Below the pieces are notes generated by a model. That model worked only from the letters and a program-made list of their open reading frames with translations, ran no database searches and had not been told where the DNA came from. From the NCBI RefSeq assembly GCF_030315975.1, contig NZ_JASXSZ010000001.1, positions 434,001-498,000 on the forward strand: a DNA stretch of 64,000 nt. The letters are read 5' to 3'. Position numbers and translations under genes: made by a program. This stretch comes from Microbacterium candidum. Its GTDB lineage: Bacteria > Actinomycetota > Actinomycetes > Actinomycetales > Microbacteriaceae. How positions within the stretch are numbered: the stretch's first letter is position 1; every line of letters begins with the position of its first letter. Of the stretch, positions 18,094 through 26,302 are shown piece by piece.

Positions 18094-19533
18094 ATGACGT
18101 CCACACCTCGCGCGTTCCCCGACGACTTCCTCTTCGGGGCCGCGACGGCGGCCTTCCAGATCGAGGGCGCCGCGCACGAGGACGGTCGCCGCGACTCGAT
18201 CTGGGATGCGTTCTGCCGCGTGCCCGGGGCCGTGCTCGGCGGGGACGACGGGGATGTCGCGTGCGACCACTACCACCGCTACCGCGACGACGTGGCGCTC
18301 ATGAAGAACATGAACCTGCAGACGTACCGGTTCTCGACGTCGTGGTCACGCGTGCGGCCGGACGGCGGCTGTGTCAACCCGCTCGGCGTCGACTTCTACT
18401 CGCGCCTCGTCGACGAGCTGCTGGAGGCGGGCATCCTGCCGTGGCTCACCCTCTACCACTGGGACCTCCCGCAGGCGCTGCAGGACAAGGGCGGCTGGGC
18501 GAACCGCGACACGGCGTCGCTGTTCACCGAGTACGCGCTGGGGATGCACGACGCCCTCGGTGACCGCGTGGACGTGTGGACGACGCTCAACGAGCCGTGG
18601 TGCTCCTCCTTCCTCTCCTACACGGCGGGTCTGCACGCGCCGGGGCACTACAGCGTGGCGGAAGGGATGCTGGCATCCCACCACCTGCTTCTCGGCCACG
18701 GCCAGACCGTGCAGGAGCTCCGGGGTCGCGATGCGTCGTTGAACCTCGGGCTCACACTGAACCTGACGGTGGCGGACGCGGTGGACCCCTCCGACGACGC
18801 GGATGCGGACGCCGCCCGCCGCATCGACGGGCAGTTCAACCGCTGGTTCCTCGACCCGGTGTTCCGCGGGTCCTACCCGGCCGACGTCCTCGACGACATC
18901 CGGAAGGTGGATGCGGCGGCGGTCGCCGAGTTCGAGGCCGCCGTGCGGCCCGGTGATCTCGAGGCCATCTCGGCGCACATCGACACACTCGGCGTGAACT
19001 ACTACCACGGGGAGTTCGTCGGCGGGCATGCGCCGGCCGTCCCTCCGGCGGGCGGTGACGCGCCCACCGACCGGCGCGGCGACTCGCCGTTCCCGTCGCA
19101 CGACGGCATCTTCTGGCACGACCGCGGGCTCGCGCGCACGCCGATGAACTGGGAGGTGCAGCCCGAAGGGCTCACGCGACTCCTCGTGCGCGTGTGCCGG
19201 GAGTACGCGACGGACGCCGGCGCCGCGCTGTACGTCACCGAGAACGGCGCCGCCTTCGACGACGTCGCCGTGACGGAGGACGGTGAGACGCGCGTTCACG
19301 ACGACGGGCGTGCGGACTTCGTCGAGGGGCACCTCGCGGCGATCCTGGATGCGGTGGACGCCGGCGTCGATGTGCGCGGCTACTTCTACTGGTCGCTGCT
19401 CGACAACTTCGAGTGGGCGTGGGGCTACGACAAGCGGTTCGGCATCGTCCGCGTGGACTACGAGACGCAGGAACGCGCCATCAAGGACAGCGGCCTCGCG
19501 TACGCTCGGATCGCAGAAGCACGCTCGCTCTGA
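18094..19533 (+). CDS. bglC: GH1 beta-glucosidase
   Basis: A 479-aa family 1 glycoside hydrolase that would hydrolyse imported cellobiose to glucose in the cytoplasm. The fold opens with FPDDFLFGAATAAFQIEGAA; the acid/base Glu167 is in TTLNEPW and the nucleophile Glu383 in YVTENGAAF. The ATG at 18094 is preferred because AAAGGA lies 7 nt upstream; an ATG at 18061 overlapping the cebG stop would add 11 residues outside the fold. It is the fourth gene of the cellobiose operon. Confidence 0.95.
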   Translation: MTSTPRAFPDDFLFGAATAAFQIEGAAHEDGRRDSIWDAFCRVPGAVLGGDDGDVACDHYHRYRDDVALMKNMNLQTYRFSTSWSRVRPDGGCVNPLGVDFYSRLVDELLEAGILPWLTLYHWDLPQALQDKGGWANRDTASLFTEYALGMHDALGDRVDVWTTLNEPWCSSFLSYTAGLHAPGHYSVAEGMLASHHLLLGHGQTVQELRGRDASLNLGLTLNLTVADAVDPSDDADADAARRIDGQFNRWFLDPVFRGSYPADVLDDIRKVDAAAVAEFEAAVRPGDLEAISAHIDTLGVNYYHGEFVGGHAPAVPPAGGDAPTDRRGDSPFPSHDGIFWHDRGLARTPMNWEVQPEGLTRLLVRVCREYATDAGAALYVTENGAAFDDVAVTEDGETRVHDDGRADFVEGHLAAILDAVDAGVDVRGYFYWSLLDNFEWAWGYDKRFGIVRVDYETQERAIKDSGLAYARIAEARSL

Positions 19534-19558
19534 GCGCGCCTCGGCGAGGGGGGACGAC

Positions 19559-20605
19559 ATGAGCGCAGGGTCGCTGAGACGCGGCGCGAGCGTCGCCGGG
19601 GCGCCGCATCCTCCCGCCACGATCGAAGAGGTCGCGGCGGCGGCGGGCGTCTCCCGCTCCACGGTCTCGCGCGTGGTCAACGGGTCGTCCGCGGTCAGCC
19701 CTTCGGCTCTCGAGTCCGTCAAGCGCGCGATCGCCGACCTGAACTACGTGCCCAATCGCGCCGCGCGCTCGCTCGCGAGCCGCCAGACGCTCGCGATCGC
19801 GCTCGTCGTGCCGGAGGACACCACCCGGTTCTTCGGCGATCCGTTCTTCGCGGCCGTGGTGTCCGGCATCAACGCGCGCATCGCGCGGTCGGACTACGTG
19901 CTGAACCTCTTCATCGCCAACGACGACCCCGGCGACAAGATGACGAGCTACTTCAGCCGCGGCAACGTCGATGGGGCGATCATCGTGTCGCACCACACGA
20001 GCGACACGTACATCGACCGCATCGCCGCCGCCGTCCCGGTCGTCTACGGCGGGCGGCCCGTCGTCCTGAACGACGAGGACTACTACGTCGACGTCGACAA
20101 CGTGCGCGGCGGGCGCGAGGCGACCGAGTACCTCATCGGCCGCGGACACAAGCGCATCGCGACGATCACCGGCCCCCTCACGATGCGCGCCGCGATGGAA
20201 CGACTGACCGGATGGCAGGATGCGCTGGCCGCCGCCGGGCTCGAGCCGGGGCCGGCAGTGGACGGCAACTTCACGGACGACGGTGGGGCGGATGCCATGC
20301 GCCGCATCCTCGCCGCCCCCGGCGACCGTCCCGACGCGGTGTTCGCGGCGAGCGATCTCATGGCCCGCGGCGCGCTGCACGCGCTCGCGACCGCGGGACT
20401 GCAGGTGCCCCAGGATGTGGCGGTGATCGGCTTCGACGACTCGCCCATCGCGACGGCGGTTCAGCCGGCGCTCACGACGATGCGGCAGCCGTCGTTCCTG
20501 CAGGGCGAGGAGATGGCGAGCATGCTGATCGACCGCCTCGCCGGCATCGCGACGCCGCACTCGCGCATCATGCCGACGGGCCTGGTCGTCCGCGAGTCCG
20601 CCTGA
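19559..20605 (+). CDS. cebR: LacI family cellobiose regulator
   Basis: A 348-aa LacI-family repressor. The DNA-binding domain reads TIEEVAAAAGVSRSTVSRVV near residues 22-41, followed by the hinge and a sugar-binding sensor domain ending GFDDSPIATAVQPALTTMRQ. It is the last gene of the cellobiose operon, 25 nt after bglC, with a GAGGGGGGA ribosome site. Since the operon promoter carries three CebR-type operators, it most likely represses its own operon and is released by cellobiose. The ligand is inferred from context. Confidence 0.88.
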   Translation: MSAGSLRRGASVAGAPHPPATIEEVAAAAGVSRSTVSRVVNGSSAVSPSALESVKRAIADLNYVPNRAARSLASRQTLAIALVVPEDTTRFFGDPFFAAVVSGINARIARSDYVLNLFIANDDPGDKMTSYFSRGNVDGAIIVSHHTSDTYIDRIAAAVPVVYGGRPVVLNDEDYYVDVDNVRGGREATEYLIGRGHKRIATITGPLTMRAAMERLTGWQDALAAAGLEPGPAVDGNFTDDGGADAMRRILAAPGDRPDAVFAASDLMARGALHALATAGLQVPQDVAVIGFDDSPIATAVQPALTTMRQPSFLQGEEMASMLIDRLAGIATPHSRIMPTGLVVRESA

Positions 20606-20626
20606 CGGTTCGCCTCAGCGAACGCA

Positions 20627-20693
20627 GGTCCCCGAGCCCGTCGAGGGGTCGTCGCTGCTCGGCAGGTGTGACCCCTCGACGAGCTCGGGGACC
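20627..20693. repeat. Complete family B palindromic repeat
   Basis: Left arm GGTCCCCGAGCCCGTCGAGG (continuing GGTC; 20627-20650) and right arm 20670-20693 are near-perfect complements around a 19-nt centre. It is the best full copy of family B and lies 22 nt past the cebR stop, where it could also act as a terminator. Confidence 0.85.
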
Positions 20694-20700
20694 GGTCCGC

Positions 20701-20901
20701 GGGTCGTTGAGCAAGCGAAGCGAGTCGAAACGCGTCGGCTTGCAGCGTTTCGTCTCGTCGCTGGCGCTCCTCGCGGGGCGAGCCAAAGCTCGGCACCTAC
20801 CCGCGGGTCGTTGAGCGAGCGAAGCGAGTCGAAACGCGCCGAGCCGTTCTCGTATGTTCAGTGCGTTTCGTCTCGGTCGTTCCTCCCTCGCTCAACGACC
20901 G
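20701..20901. repeat. Two family A palindromic repeats
   Basis: Two tandem elements at about 20701-20770 and 20805-20901. Each has a left arm like GGTCGTTGAGCGAGCGAAGC followed by GAGTCGAAACGCG, a variable centre, and a right arm with GCGTTTCGTCTCG; the second ends CTCGCTCAACGACC. With the family B element they fill the whole 327-bp gap between cebR and the VOC gene; nothing else is recognisable there. Confidence 0.85.
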
Positions 20902-20932
20902 GTGGGAGCGAGTCGAGACGCAGGGAGGCCGA

Positions 20933-21829
20933 TCAGCCGACGACGGCGTGGAGCGCGTTGTTCCACGGGTCGTCGAAGCTCAGCGTGCGACCGTCGTCGC
21001 GCACGACGAAGCCGTGGTCGCGAAGGCGCTCCTCGAGTGCGCCGAGGGAATCGGCATCCGGAAGCGTCACATCGATCCGTCCGAGGCCGAGCGCGGGCAT
21101 CCGCGGGCCGGCGCCGCGCGACTCCCACACGTTCATCGCCATGTGATGGTGGTAGCCGCCCGCGCTCACGAACAGGGCCGTATCGCCGAGGCTGGCGGTC
21201 GCGTCGAAGCCGAGCGCGTCGACGTAGAACGCACGCGCGGTGCGGACGTCCCCGACCGACAGGTGGACGTGCCCGACGGATGCGGCATCCTTCCCCGTCG
21301 AACCGGCGACCGCCGCCTCGGTGAGGTGCTCGCGCAGGTACTGGTTGGGGTCGAGGTAGATGGTGTCCATGCGCACCTGGCCGTGCGCCCACGACCACAT
21401 CGAGCGCTGGCGGTCGTAGTAGAGCTCGACACCGTTGCCCTCCGGGTCGGTGAAGTAGAACGCCTCGCTGACGAGGTGGTCGGCGCTGCCGGTGAACGTC
21501 CCAGGGGCGTTGCGCGCGGTGGAGTAGAGCGCCGCGGCGAGGGCTTCCTGCGTGTCGAACAGGATCGCCGTGTGGTACAGGCCGGCCGATCCGCGGACCG
21601 CGTGCCGCAGCGTGGGCTCGTGCTTCAGGATCACGACGGCGCGTCCCGCGCGCCCGAGCACCACCGTGTCGCCGTCGGCCGAGATCAGCTCGAGGGTCAC
21701 GGCATCCCGATAGAACCTGATCATCGCGTCGAGGTCGGCGACCAGCAGCGTCACCGCACCCATCGCGGTGTCTGCGGCGATGCGGTCGGCCGCATCCCGG
21801 TCATCGTTCTCGATCGTGAAGTCGCTCAT
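20933..21829 (-). CDS. VOC family (glyoxalase/extradiol dioxygenase-like) protein
   Basis: A 298-aa protein with two vicinal-oxygen-chelate modules. The N-terminal module has YHTAILF and FYFTDPEGNGVELYYDR; the C-terminal module has VGHVHLSVGDVRTARAFYVD and GGYHHHMAMNVWES. The arrangement and HVHLSVGD/GYHHHMAMN segments resemble Bacillus CatE-type catechol 2,3-dioxygenase paralogues. No aromatic degradation genes are nearby, so a dioxygenase activity is uncertain. Confidence 0.82.
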   Translation of the reverse strand: MSDFTIENDDRDAADRIAADTAMGAVTLLVADLDAMIRFYRDAVTLELISADGDTVVLGRAGRAVVILKHEPTLRHAVRGSAGLYHTAILFDTQEALAAALYSTARNAPGTFTGSADHLVSEAFYFTDPEGNGVELYYDRQRSMWSWAHGQVRMDTIYLDPNQYLREHLTEAAVAGSTGKDAASVGHVHLSVGDVRTARAFYVDALGFDATASLGDTALFVSAGGYHHHMAMNVWESRGAGPRMPALGLGRIDVTLPDADSLGALEERLRDHGFVVRDDGRTLSFDDPWNNALHAVVG

Positions 21830-21881
21830 ACCCTCCCCAACCCGCCCGGTCCCTATTTTGTTCCCGCGGCAACTACTTTCG

Positions 21882-21948
21882 CGACATCAGCGGGCTCCGC
21901 CGACACGGCGCGCGGCGCGGCGCGCGTCGGCGGGACCCGCTGATGTCG
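21882..21948. terminator. Long hairpin 3' of the NCS2 permease gene
   Basis: CGACATCAGCGGG and its complement CCCGCTGATGTCG close a GC-rich inverted repeat that also pairs CCGCCGAC with GTCGGCGG inside. It lies 43 nt after the stop of the minus-strand permease gene and upstream of the VOC gene, fitting a terminator; no T-run is present. Confidence 0.6.
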
Positions 21949-21991
21949 GCGGATTCGATGGATGTAGCCGACGGATGCGGGGCCGCGGTGG

Positions 21992-23335
21992 CTACTCCGC
22001 CGCGGCCTCGACGGGGTCGCCGCCGAGCGGGCCGACCGCGGGGATCGGGCCGCCGTCATCCGCACCCGTCTTCCGCCACCGCGCGATCGCGTTGCCGAGG
22101 TGGTAGATGAGCAGGGCCGCTGCGGCTCCCAGCACGATGCCGGTGAGCTGGAACGATCCCCAGGCCATCGTGAAGTTCGCGATCGCGATGACGAGCGCGA
22201 CTGCACCCGTGTACTGGTTCACCGGGCGCGAGAAGTCGACGCGGTTGTCGACCCAGATCTTGATGCCGATGATGCCGATGAGGCCGTACAGCGCGGTGGT
22301 CGCGCCGCCGAGCACACCCTGCGGGATCGTGTTGAACAGCGCGCCGATCTTGGGCGAGAGGGCCAAGAGGATCGCGACGATGCCGGCCACCCAGTATGCC
22401 GCCGTCGAGTAGACGCGGGTCGCCGCCATGACGCCGATGTTCTCGCCGTACGTCGTGGTGCCCGAGCCGCCGAAGACGCCCGCGATCGTCGTCGAGACGC
22501 CGTCCGCGATGAGCGCGCGGCCGGTCTGCTTGTTGACGGACTTGTCCGTCATCGTGGCGACGGCGCGCACGTGGCCGACGTTCTCGGCGATCAGGACGAG
22601 CACGACCGGGAGGAACATCGCGATCGCACCCCATGTACCGGGGGCGGTGAAGTTCGCGAAGTGGAACGTCGGGAGGCCGACCCAGTCCGCCTTCCCGACG
22701 GTCGCCCAGTCGATCTGGCCCTGAAGTCCCGCGACGATATAGCCGACGACGACGCCCAGGAAGATCGAGATCCGGCCGAGGAAGCCGCGGAAGAGGACGC
22801 TGAACAGGATGATCGCGACCAGGGTGATCGTCGCCGTCAGCGGCTGCACCTTGTAGTTGTTCCAGGCGGCCGGCGCGAGGTTGAGGCCGATGAGGGCCAC
22901 GATCGCACCCGCGACGACCGGCGGCATGAACCTGTCGACCCAGCCGACGCCGACGAACTGCACGACGAAGCCGATGATCGCGAGGAGGACGCCGACCGCG
23001 ACGATGCCGGCGAGGGCCGTCCCCATCCCGGTCTCCTTCGACGAGGCGACTGCCGCCGTCACGGGTGCGATGAACGCGAACGACGACCCGAGATAGCTGG
23101 GGAGGCGATTGCGCGTGATCAGTAGGAAGAGGATCGTGCCGATGCCGGAGAACAGCAGCGTCGTCGAGACGGGGAAGCCCGTCAGGATCGGGACGAGGAA
23201 GGTCGCCCCGAACATCGCGACGACATGCTGCGCGCCGATCGCGACGGTCGCGGGCCAGTTCAGCCGTTCGCCGGGGTGCACCACCTCGCCTGGTTCGACG
23301 GTTCGTCCGTTGCCGTGCAGGGTCCAGATGGGCAT
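21992..23335 (-). CDS. NCS2 family uracil/xanthine permease
   Basis: A 447-aa membrane transporter of the nucleobase-cation symporter-2 family. After a ~25-residue tail come about 14 helices; the family motifs are ENVGHVRAVA and GGSGTTTYGENIGVMAATRV. The GTTTYGEN signature is more like UraA-type uracil permeases than xanthine carriers. I chose the ATG at 23335 (GAGGAG upstream); the open frame extends further but without coding character. Nearby purine genes make a nucleobase role coherent. Confidence 0.9.
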   Translation of the reverse strand: MPIWTLHGNGRTVEPGEVVHPGERLNWPATVAIGAQHVVAMFGATFLVPILTGFPVSTTLLFSGIGTILFLLITRNRLPSYLGSSFAFIAPVTAAVASSKETGMGTALAGIVAVGVLLAIIGFVVQFVGVGWVDRFMPPVVAGAIVALIGLNLAPAAWNNYKVQPLTATITLVAIILFSVLFRGFLGRISIFLGVVVGYIVAGLQGQIDWATVGKADWVGLPTFHFANFTAPGTWGAIAMFLPVVLVLIAENVGHVRAVATMTDKSVNKQTGRALIADGVSTTIAGVFGGSGTTTYGENIGVMAATRVYSTAAYWVAGIVAILLALSPKIGALFNTIPQGVLGGATTALYGLIGIIGIKIWVDNRVDFSRPVNQYTGAVALVIAIANFTMAWGSFQLTGIVLGAAAALLIYHLGNAIARWRKTGADDGGPIPAVGPLGGDPVEAAAE

Positions 23336-23457
23336 GCGCGCTCCTCGGTTCGGCGGAAAAGTTGATTCACGATATCGGCGGTGGGCGCGCGTGCATAGGG
23401 AATTCGTGGGTTCGGATGCGTCCGGCCCGGAAGTCGCGTGATCCCGGGCCTCCCGGT

Positions 23458-24405
23458 TCACGGTGCGGGGCAGCGCGCGCCCTCGTCGATGCCGACCGCG
23501 GTGTTCACCGTGTAGTGCCTGGTGCCGTCGATCGTGAACTCGAGCGTGACGCACGTGGGGGCGGGGACGAGGATGAAGCCCGGGTAGCTGTCGCCGTTCG
23601 GGCAGGTCGGGAGGATCACACTCTCGAGCCCGTCCGCGAGGATCTGCTCCTGTGTCGGCGGTCGCGTCCAGGTCGCCACATCGGTGTAGAACAGGCGCGC
23701 GGTCGTCGGCTTGACGACGGTGACGTCGGCGATGGTGTTCGGTCGCACATCCAGGTTGACCCACTCGGCGAACACCCGCCCGCCATGCTTCGGAATGACG
23801 GTGATCGACGTGGGCGGCTCGTCGAAGGAGCGGCTCCAGACCGGCTTGTCATCGGGGGTGTCGAGGGTGCCTTCCGGGCCCCATCCGCCCCCGCAGGTGG
23901 GCGCCGGCACCGGGGCGGCGACGGGCGGAATGATGTCGGTCGGCGACGGCGTCGGCGACGCGGACGGACGGCTGGTCAGGATGCTGCCGCCCACTGATGC
24001 CACCACGACCAGCGCGACGATCCCGCCGGCGACGAGCCACGCCCGCCGCCGGCGGTGCGGTCGGACGTCCGCCCGCGGGTCGACGCGCGGCGACGTCTCG
24101 AGATCGTCTTGCGGCGTTTCGTCTCGCTCGTTCCTCGCTCGCTCAACGAGCGAAGGGGAGACTCCTGCCCGCGGGTCGTTGAGCGAGCGAAGCGAGTCGA
24201 AACGCGCTGAGTCTCCGAGATCGGCTTGCGGCGTTTCGTCTCGCTCGTTCCTCGCTCGCTCAACGAGCGGCACAGGCGGATGAGCCTTGCCCTCGAGCTC
24301 CTCGAGGCGCGCGAGCGCGGTGGGATCGTCGAGGATGTCTGCATCCTCGCCCCATGCCCGGCGACGCAGCTCCGCCAGTTCCGCGGACTCGTCGTCGGTG
24401 AGCAT
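23458..24405 (-). CDS. Single-span membrane protein with repeat-derived N-terminal region
   Basis: An unrecognised 315-aa protein. Residues 1-45 are acidic and helical (LTDDESAELAELRRRAWGED), residues ~47-110 are encoded by palindromic repeats and read as low-complexity Arg/Glu/Asp-rich sequence with RARNERDETPQ occurring twice, then comes a basic stretch, one membrane segment (AWLVAGGIVALVVVASVGG), a Pro/Thr linker and a ~150-residue extracytoplasmic domain with Cys in PTCGGGWG, PTCPNGD, PTCVTLEF and GARCPAP. The start (ATG 24405) lies 8 nt past purC, so it is probably co-transcribed with purC. No function is proposed. Confidence 0.75.
   Translation of the reverse strand: MLTDDESAELAELRRRAWGEDADILDDPTALARLEELEGKAHPPVPLVERARNERDETPQADLGDSARFDSLRSLNDPRAGVSPSLVERARNERDETPQDDLETSPRVDPRADVRPHRRRRAWLVAGGIVALVVVASVGGSILTSRPSASPTPSPTDIIPPVAAPVPAPTCGGGWGPEGTLDTPDDKPVWSRSFDEPPTSITVIPKHGGRVFAEWVNLDVRPNTIADVTVVKPTTARLFYTDVATWTRPPTQEQILADGLESVILPTCPNGDSYPGFILVPAPTCVTLEFTIDGTRHYTVNTAVGIDEGARCPAP
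24114..24269. repeat. Family A repeats inside a coding sequence
   Basis: An identical 39-nt block (GCGTTTCGTCTCGCTCGTTC and following) occurs at 24114-24152 and 24231-24269, with an inverted arm GGTCGTTGAGCGAGCGAAGC at about 24174-24193 between them. All of it is inside the membrane-protein gene and in frame, giving RARNERDETPQ twice and FDSLRSLND once in the protein. Confidence 0.85.
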
Positions 24406-24413
24406 GGCCTGCC

Positions 24414-25334
24414 TCAGACGGTGAGGCGCTCGAGCAGTTCGCGGTAGCGGTCCGCGGTCCGCGTGACGACGTCGTCCGGGAGTGCCGGCGGCTCGCCCCT
24501 CTTGTCCCAGTTCGCCGCGAGCCAGTCGCGCACGATCTGCTTGTCGAAGCTCGCCATCCGCTCGTCGGGGGTCGTGCCGCCCGCCCAGGCCGCGGCATCC
24601 CAGTATCGCGACGAATCGCTCGTGAGCACCTCGTCCGCGAGGGTCAGCACCCCGTCGCCGTCGATGCCGAACTCGAACTTCGTGTCGGCGAGGATCAGCC
24701 CGTGCTGCTCGGCGGTCCCCGCCGCGCGCTCGTAGATCTCGAGGGAGAGGTCGCGCAGCTCCTCGGCGCGCGCCGCGCCGACGATGTCGACGGTCTGCGC
24801 GAAGGTGATGTTCTCGTCGTGCTCGCCGAGCGGCGCCTTGTACGCCGGTGTGAAGATCGGAGCCGGCAACCTGTCGCCGTTCTGCAGGCCGGACTCGAGG
24901 CGGATGCCGCACACCGTCCCGTGCTCGCGGTACTCGTTCCAGCCGGACCCGGTGATGTAGCCGCGCACGACGCATTCGATCGGCTGCATGTCGAGCGATT
25001 TCACGATCATCGAGCGCCCGGCGACCGCATCCGGCACGTCGACGGACTCGGTGACCGAGGAGACGAGGAGGTGGTTCGGGATGCTGCGCCCTCCGTCGGC
25101 GCCCGCGAGTCGCTCGAACCACCACATCGAGAGCGTCGTGAGGAGCTCGCCCTTGCTCGGGATGCCAGGGGAGAGGACGTGGTCGAACGCGCTGACGCGA
25201 TCGCTCGCGACGACGAGCATGCGGCCCGGCCCGTCGCCGTCCGCGCCGGGCCCTGTGGAGGGGTCCTCGGGGACGTACAGGTCGCGCACCTTGCCGGAAT
25301 ACACATGCCGCCAACCGGCGATCTCTTCGCTCAC
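24414..25334 (-). CDS. purC: SAICAR synthase (PurC)
   Basis: A 306-aa phosphoribosylaminoimidazole-succinocarboxamide synthase, which adds aspartate to CAIR in purine synthesis. Signatures: VYSGKVRDLY, ASDRVSAFDHVLSPGIPSKG, VVRGYITGSGWNEY, and ILADTKFEFGIDGDG. The start is a GTG at 25334, consistent with the VSEEIAGWRHVYSG N-terminus. Oddity: between DLYVPE and RMLVVASDR there is a loop DPSTGPGADGDGPG where the family usually has only a few residues; its DNA (25245-25266) resembles a family B arm. Confidence 0.95.
   Translation of the reverse strand: MSEEIAGWRHVYSGKVRDLYVPEDPSTGPGADGDGPGRMLVVASDRVSAFDHVLSPGIPSKGELLTTLSMWWFERLAGADGGRSIPNHLLVSSVTESVDVPDAVAGRSMIVKSLDMQPIECVVRGYITGSGWNEYREHGTVCGIRLESGLQNGDRLPAPIFTPAYKAPLGEHDENITFAQTVDIVGAARAEELRDLSLEIYERAAGTAEQHGLILADTKFEFGIDGDGVLTLADEVLTSDSSRYWDAAAWAGGTTPDERMASFDKQIVRDWLAANWDKRGEPPALPDDVVTRTADRYRELLERLTV
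25245..25266. repeat. Degenerate family B arm inside purC
   Basis: GCCGGGCCCTGTGGAGGGGT resembles the family B arm CCCCGAGCCCGTCGAGGGGT and encodes DPSTGPG on the minus strand in an enlarged surface loop. Degenerate match, so moderate confidence. Confidence 0.45.
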
Positions 25335-25363
25335 GCGCCCATTATCCCGCGTGGCACAGCGCG

Positions 25364-25717
25364 CTACGGCGTGATGGAGTCGACGAACGCGTACGCCTCG
25401 GCGACGATGCCCGGCCACGTCTCCGGACGGTCGGTGCGAGCGGTGACCCACTCCCGCATCGGGCGCTCGCGCATGACGGCGGGCTCCGCATCCCCCGCCT
25501 CGACGAGCTCTCCGACGCGCTCTTCCGACAGCTTCGCGAACAGGCTGCCCGAGAAGCCGACGAACGCGAACACCTTGCCGCGGACGCTGAGGCCCTCGGA
25601 GCCGAACATGCGTCCCAGCGCGACGCCGTCGCGCGCCGTGTACTCCGCCGCGAGAGGGTCGAAGATCGCGTAGGACTCGGGGAACTTCTCGCGCCGCGTC
25701 TCGCCTGCACCAGCCAT
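25364..25717 (-). CDS. TfoX N-terminal domain-like protein
   Basis: A 117-aa protein resembling the stand-alone TfoX N-terminal domain: YAIFDPLAAEYTARDGVALG, then GRMFGSEGLSVRGKVFAFV with a single beta-rich core, and KLSEERVGELV. Proteins of this type are widespread in actinobacteria and their function is not established; there is no sign of competence genes. Start ATG at 25717. It is the next minus-strand gene upstream of purC, 29 nt away. Confidence 0.75.
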   Translation of the reverse strand: MAGAGETRREKFPESYAIFDPLAAEYTARDGVALGRMFGSEGLSVRGKVFAFVGFSGSLFAKLSEERVGELVEAGDAEPAVMRERPMREWVTARTDRPETWPGIVAEAYAFVDSITP

Positions 25718-25772
25718 GCGCACAGGGTACGCCGAGCCTCGTACACCGCACCGGCCACCGGAGCCGCCCCGG

Positions 25773-26195
25773 TCAGCGCGACTGCCTGATGAGTTCGAGC
25801 AGGGCCATTCCGTACGCCTCGGCCGCATCCGGATGCTCGAACCGGCGCAGTCCGCCCGCGATCTCGACCTCGACCTCGAACGCGTCGGGGAGTCGGCGAA
25901 GGCTGCGGAACGTCCCCCGCAGAAGCTCACGCAGCTGGCCCTCGCCGGGCAGCCAGATCGCATCGTCGAGAGTGACCGCGTCGAGCGCCCATTCGGTGGT
26001 GCCGTTGAACCCCAGGATCGTGACGCCGCTCGGCGTGCGATGCGACTCGATCGTCATCTCGCTCACAGTGAAGACGTCCGCCTCGACCTCGGCCTCCACG
26101 TCGTCCGGGAGGTCGAGCTGGAAGCGGTCGCCCGATTCCGGGTGCCACCGCAGTCCCGCCGCCTTGAGCGCGAGTGCGAGCTCTCGGCTGATCAT
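25773..26195 (-). CDS. Conserved hypothetical protein
   Basis: A 140-aa soluble, acidic protein starting MISRELALALKAAGLRWHP. I do not recognise a domain with confidence. It has a beta-rich middle (FTVSEMTIESHRTPSGVTIL) and a helical C-terminus ending ALLELIRQSR. Proteins with this N-terminus occur widely in Microbacteriaceae and are sometimes named CpaE-like, which the sequence does not support because no P-loop is present. It is divergent from the PadR gene. Confidence 0.7.
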   Translation of the reverse strand: MISRELALALKAAGLRWHPESGDRFQLDLPDDVEAEVEADVFTVSEMTIESHRTPSGVTILGFNGTTEWALDAVTLDDAIWLPGEGQLRELLRGTFRSLRRLPDAFEVEVEIAGGLRRFEHPDAAEAYGMALLELIRQSR

Positions 26196-26242
26196 GACGT
26201 CAGGCTACGCGCGCGACGGAGCGCACGGCTTCGAAGCCGGGG

Positions 26243-26284
26243 TCGACATACCGGCCCGAAGGGGCGTATAGTCCATCTGGACTA
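26243..26284 (+). promoter_or_regulatory. Promoter and palindromic operator of the PadR-MFS operon
   Basis: TCGACA (26243-26248) and TATAGT (26267-26272) are 18 bp apart. TAGTCCATCTGGACTA (26269-26284), a perfect inverted repeat with 7-bp arms and a 2-bp centre, overlaps the -10 and the likely transcription start. This is the expected placement for autoregulation by the PadR protein encoded downstream. Confidence 0.65.
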
Positions 26285-26302
26285 ATCGGAATGGAGCAAC
26301 CC

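Noticed and set aside
20606..20932. CRISPR array
   Set aside because: Repeats here are inverted pairs with unequal spacing, not direct repeats with uniform spacers, and no cas genes are present.
24406..25314. Upstream extension of the membrane-protein frame through purC
   Set aside because: The frame is open but antiphase to PurC, which has full-length conserved sequence there; the ATG at 24405 fits the spacing after purC.
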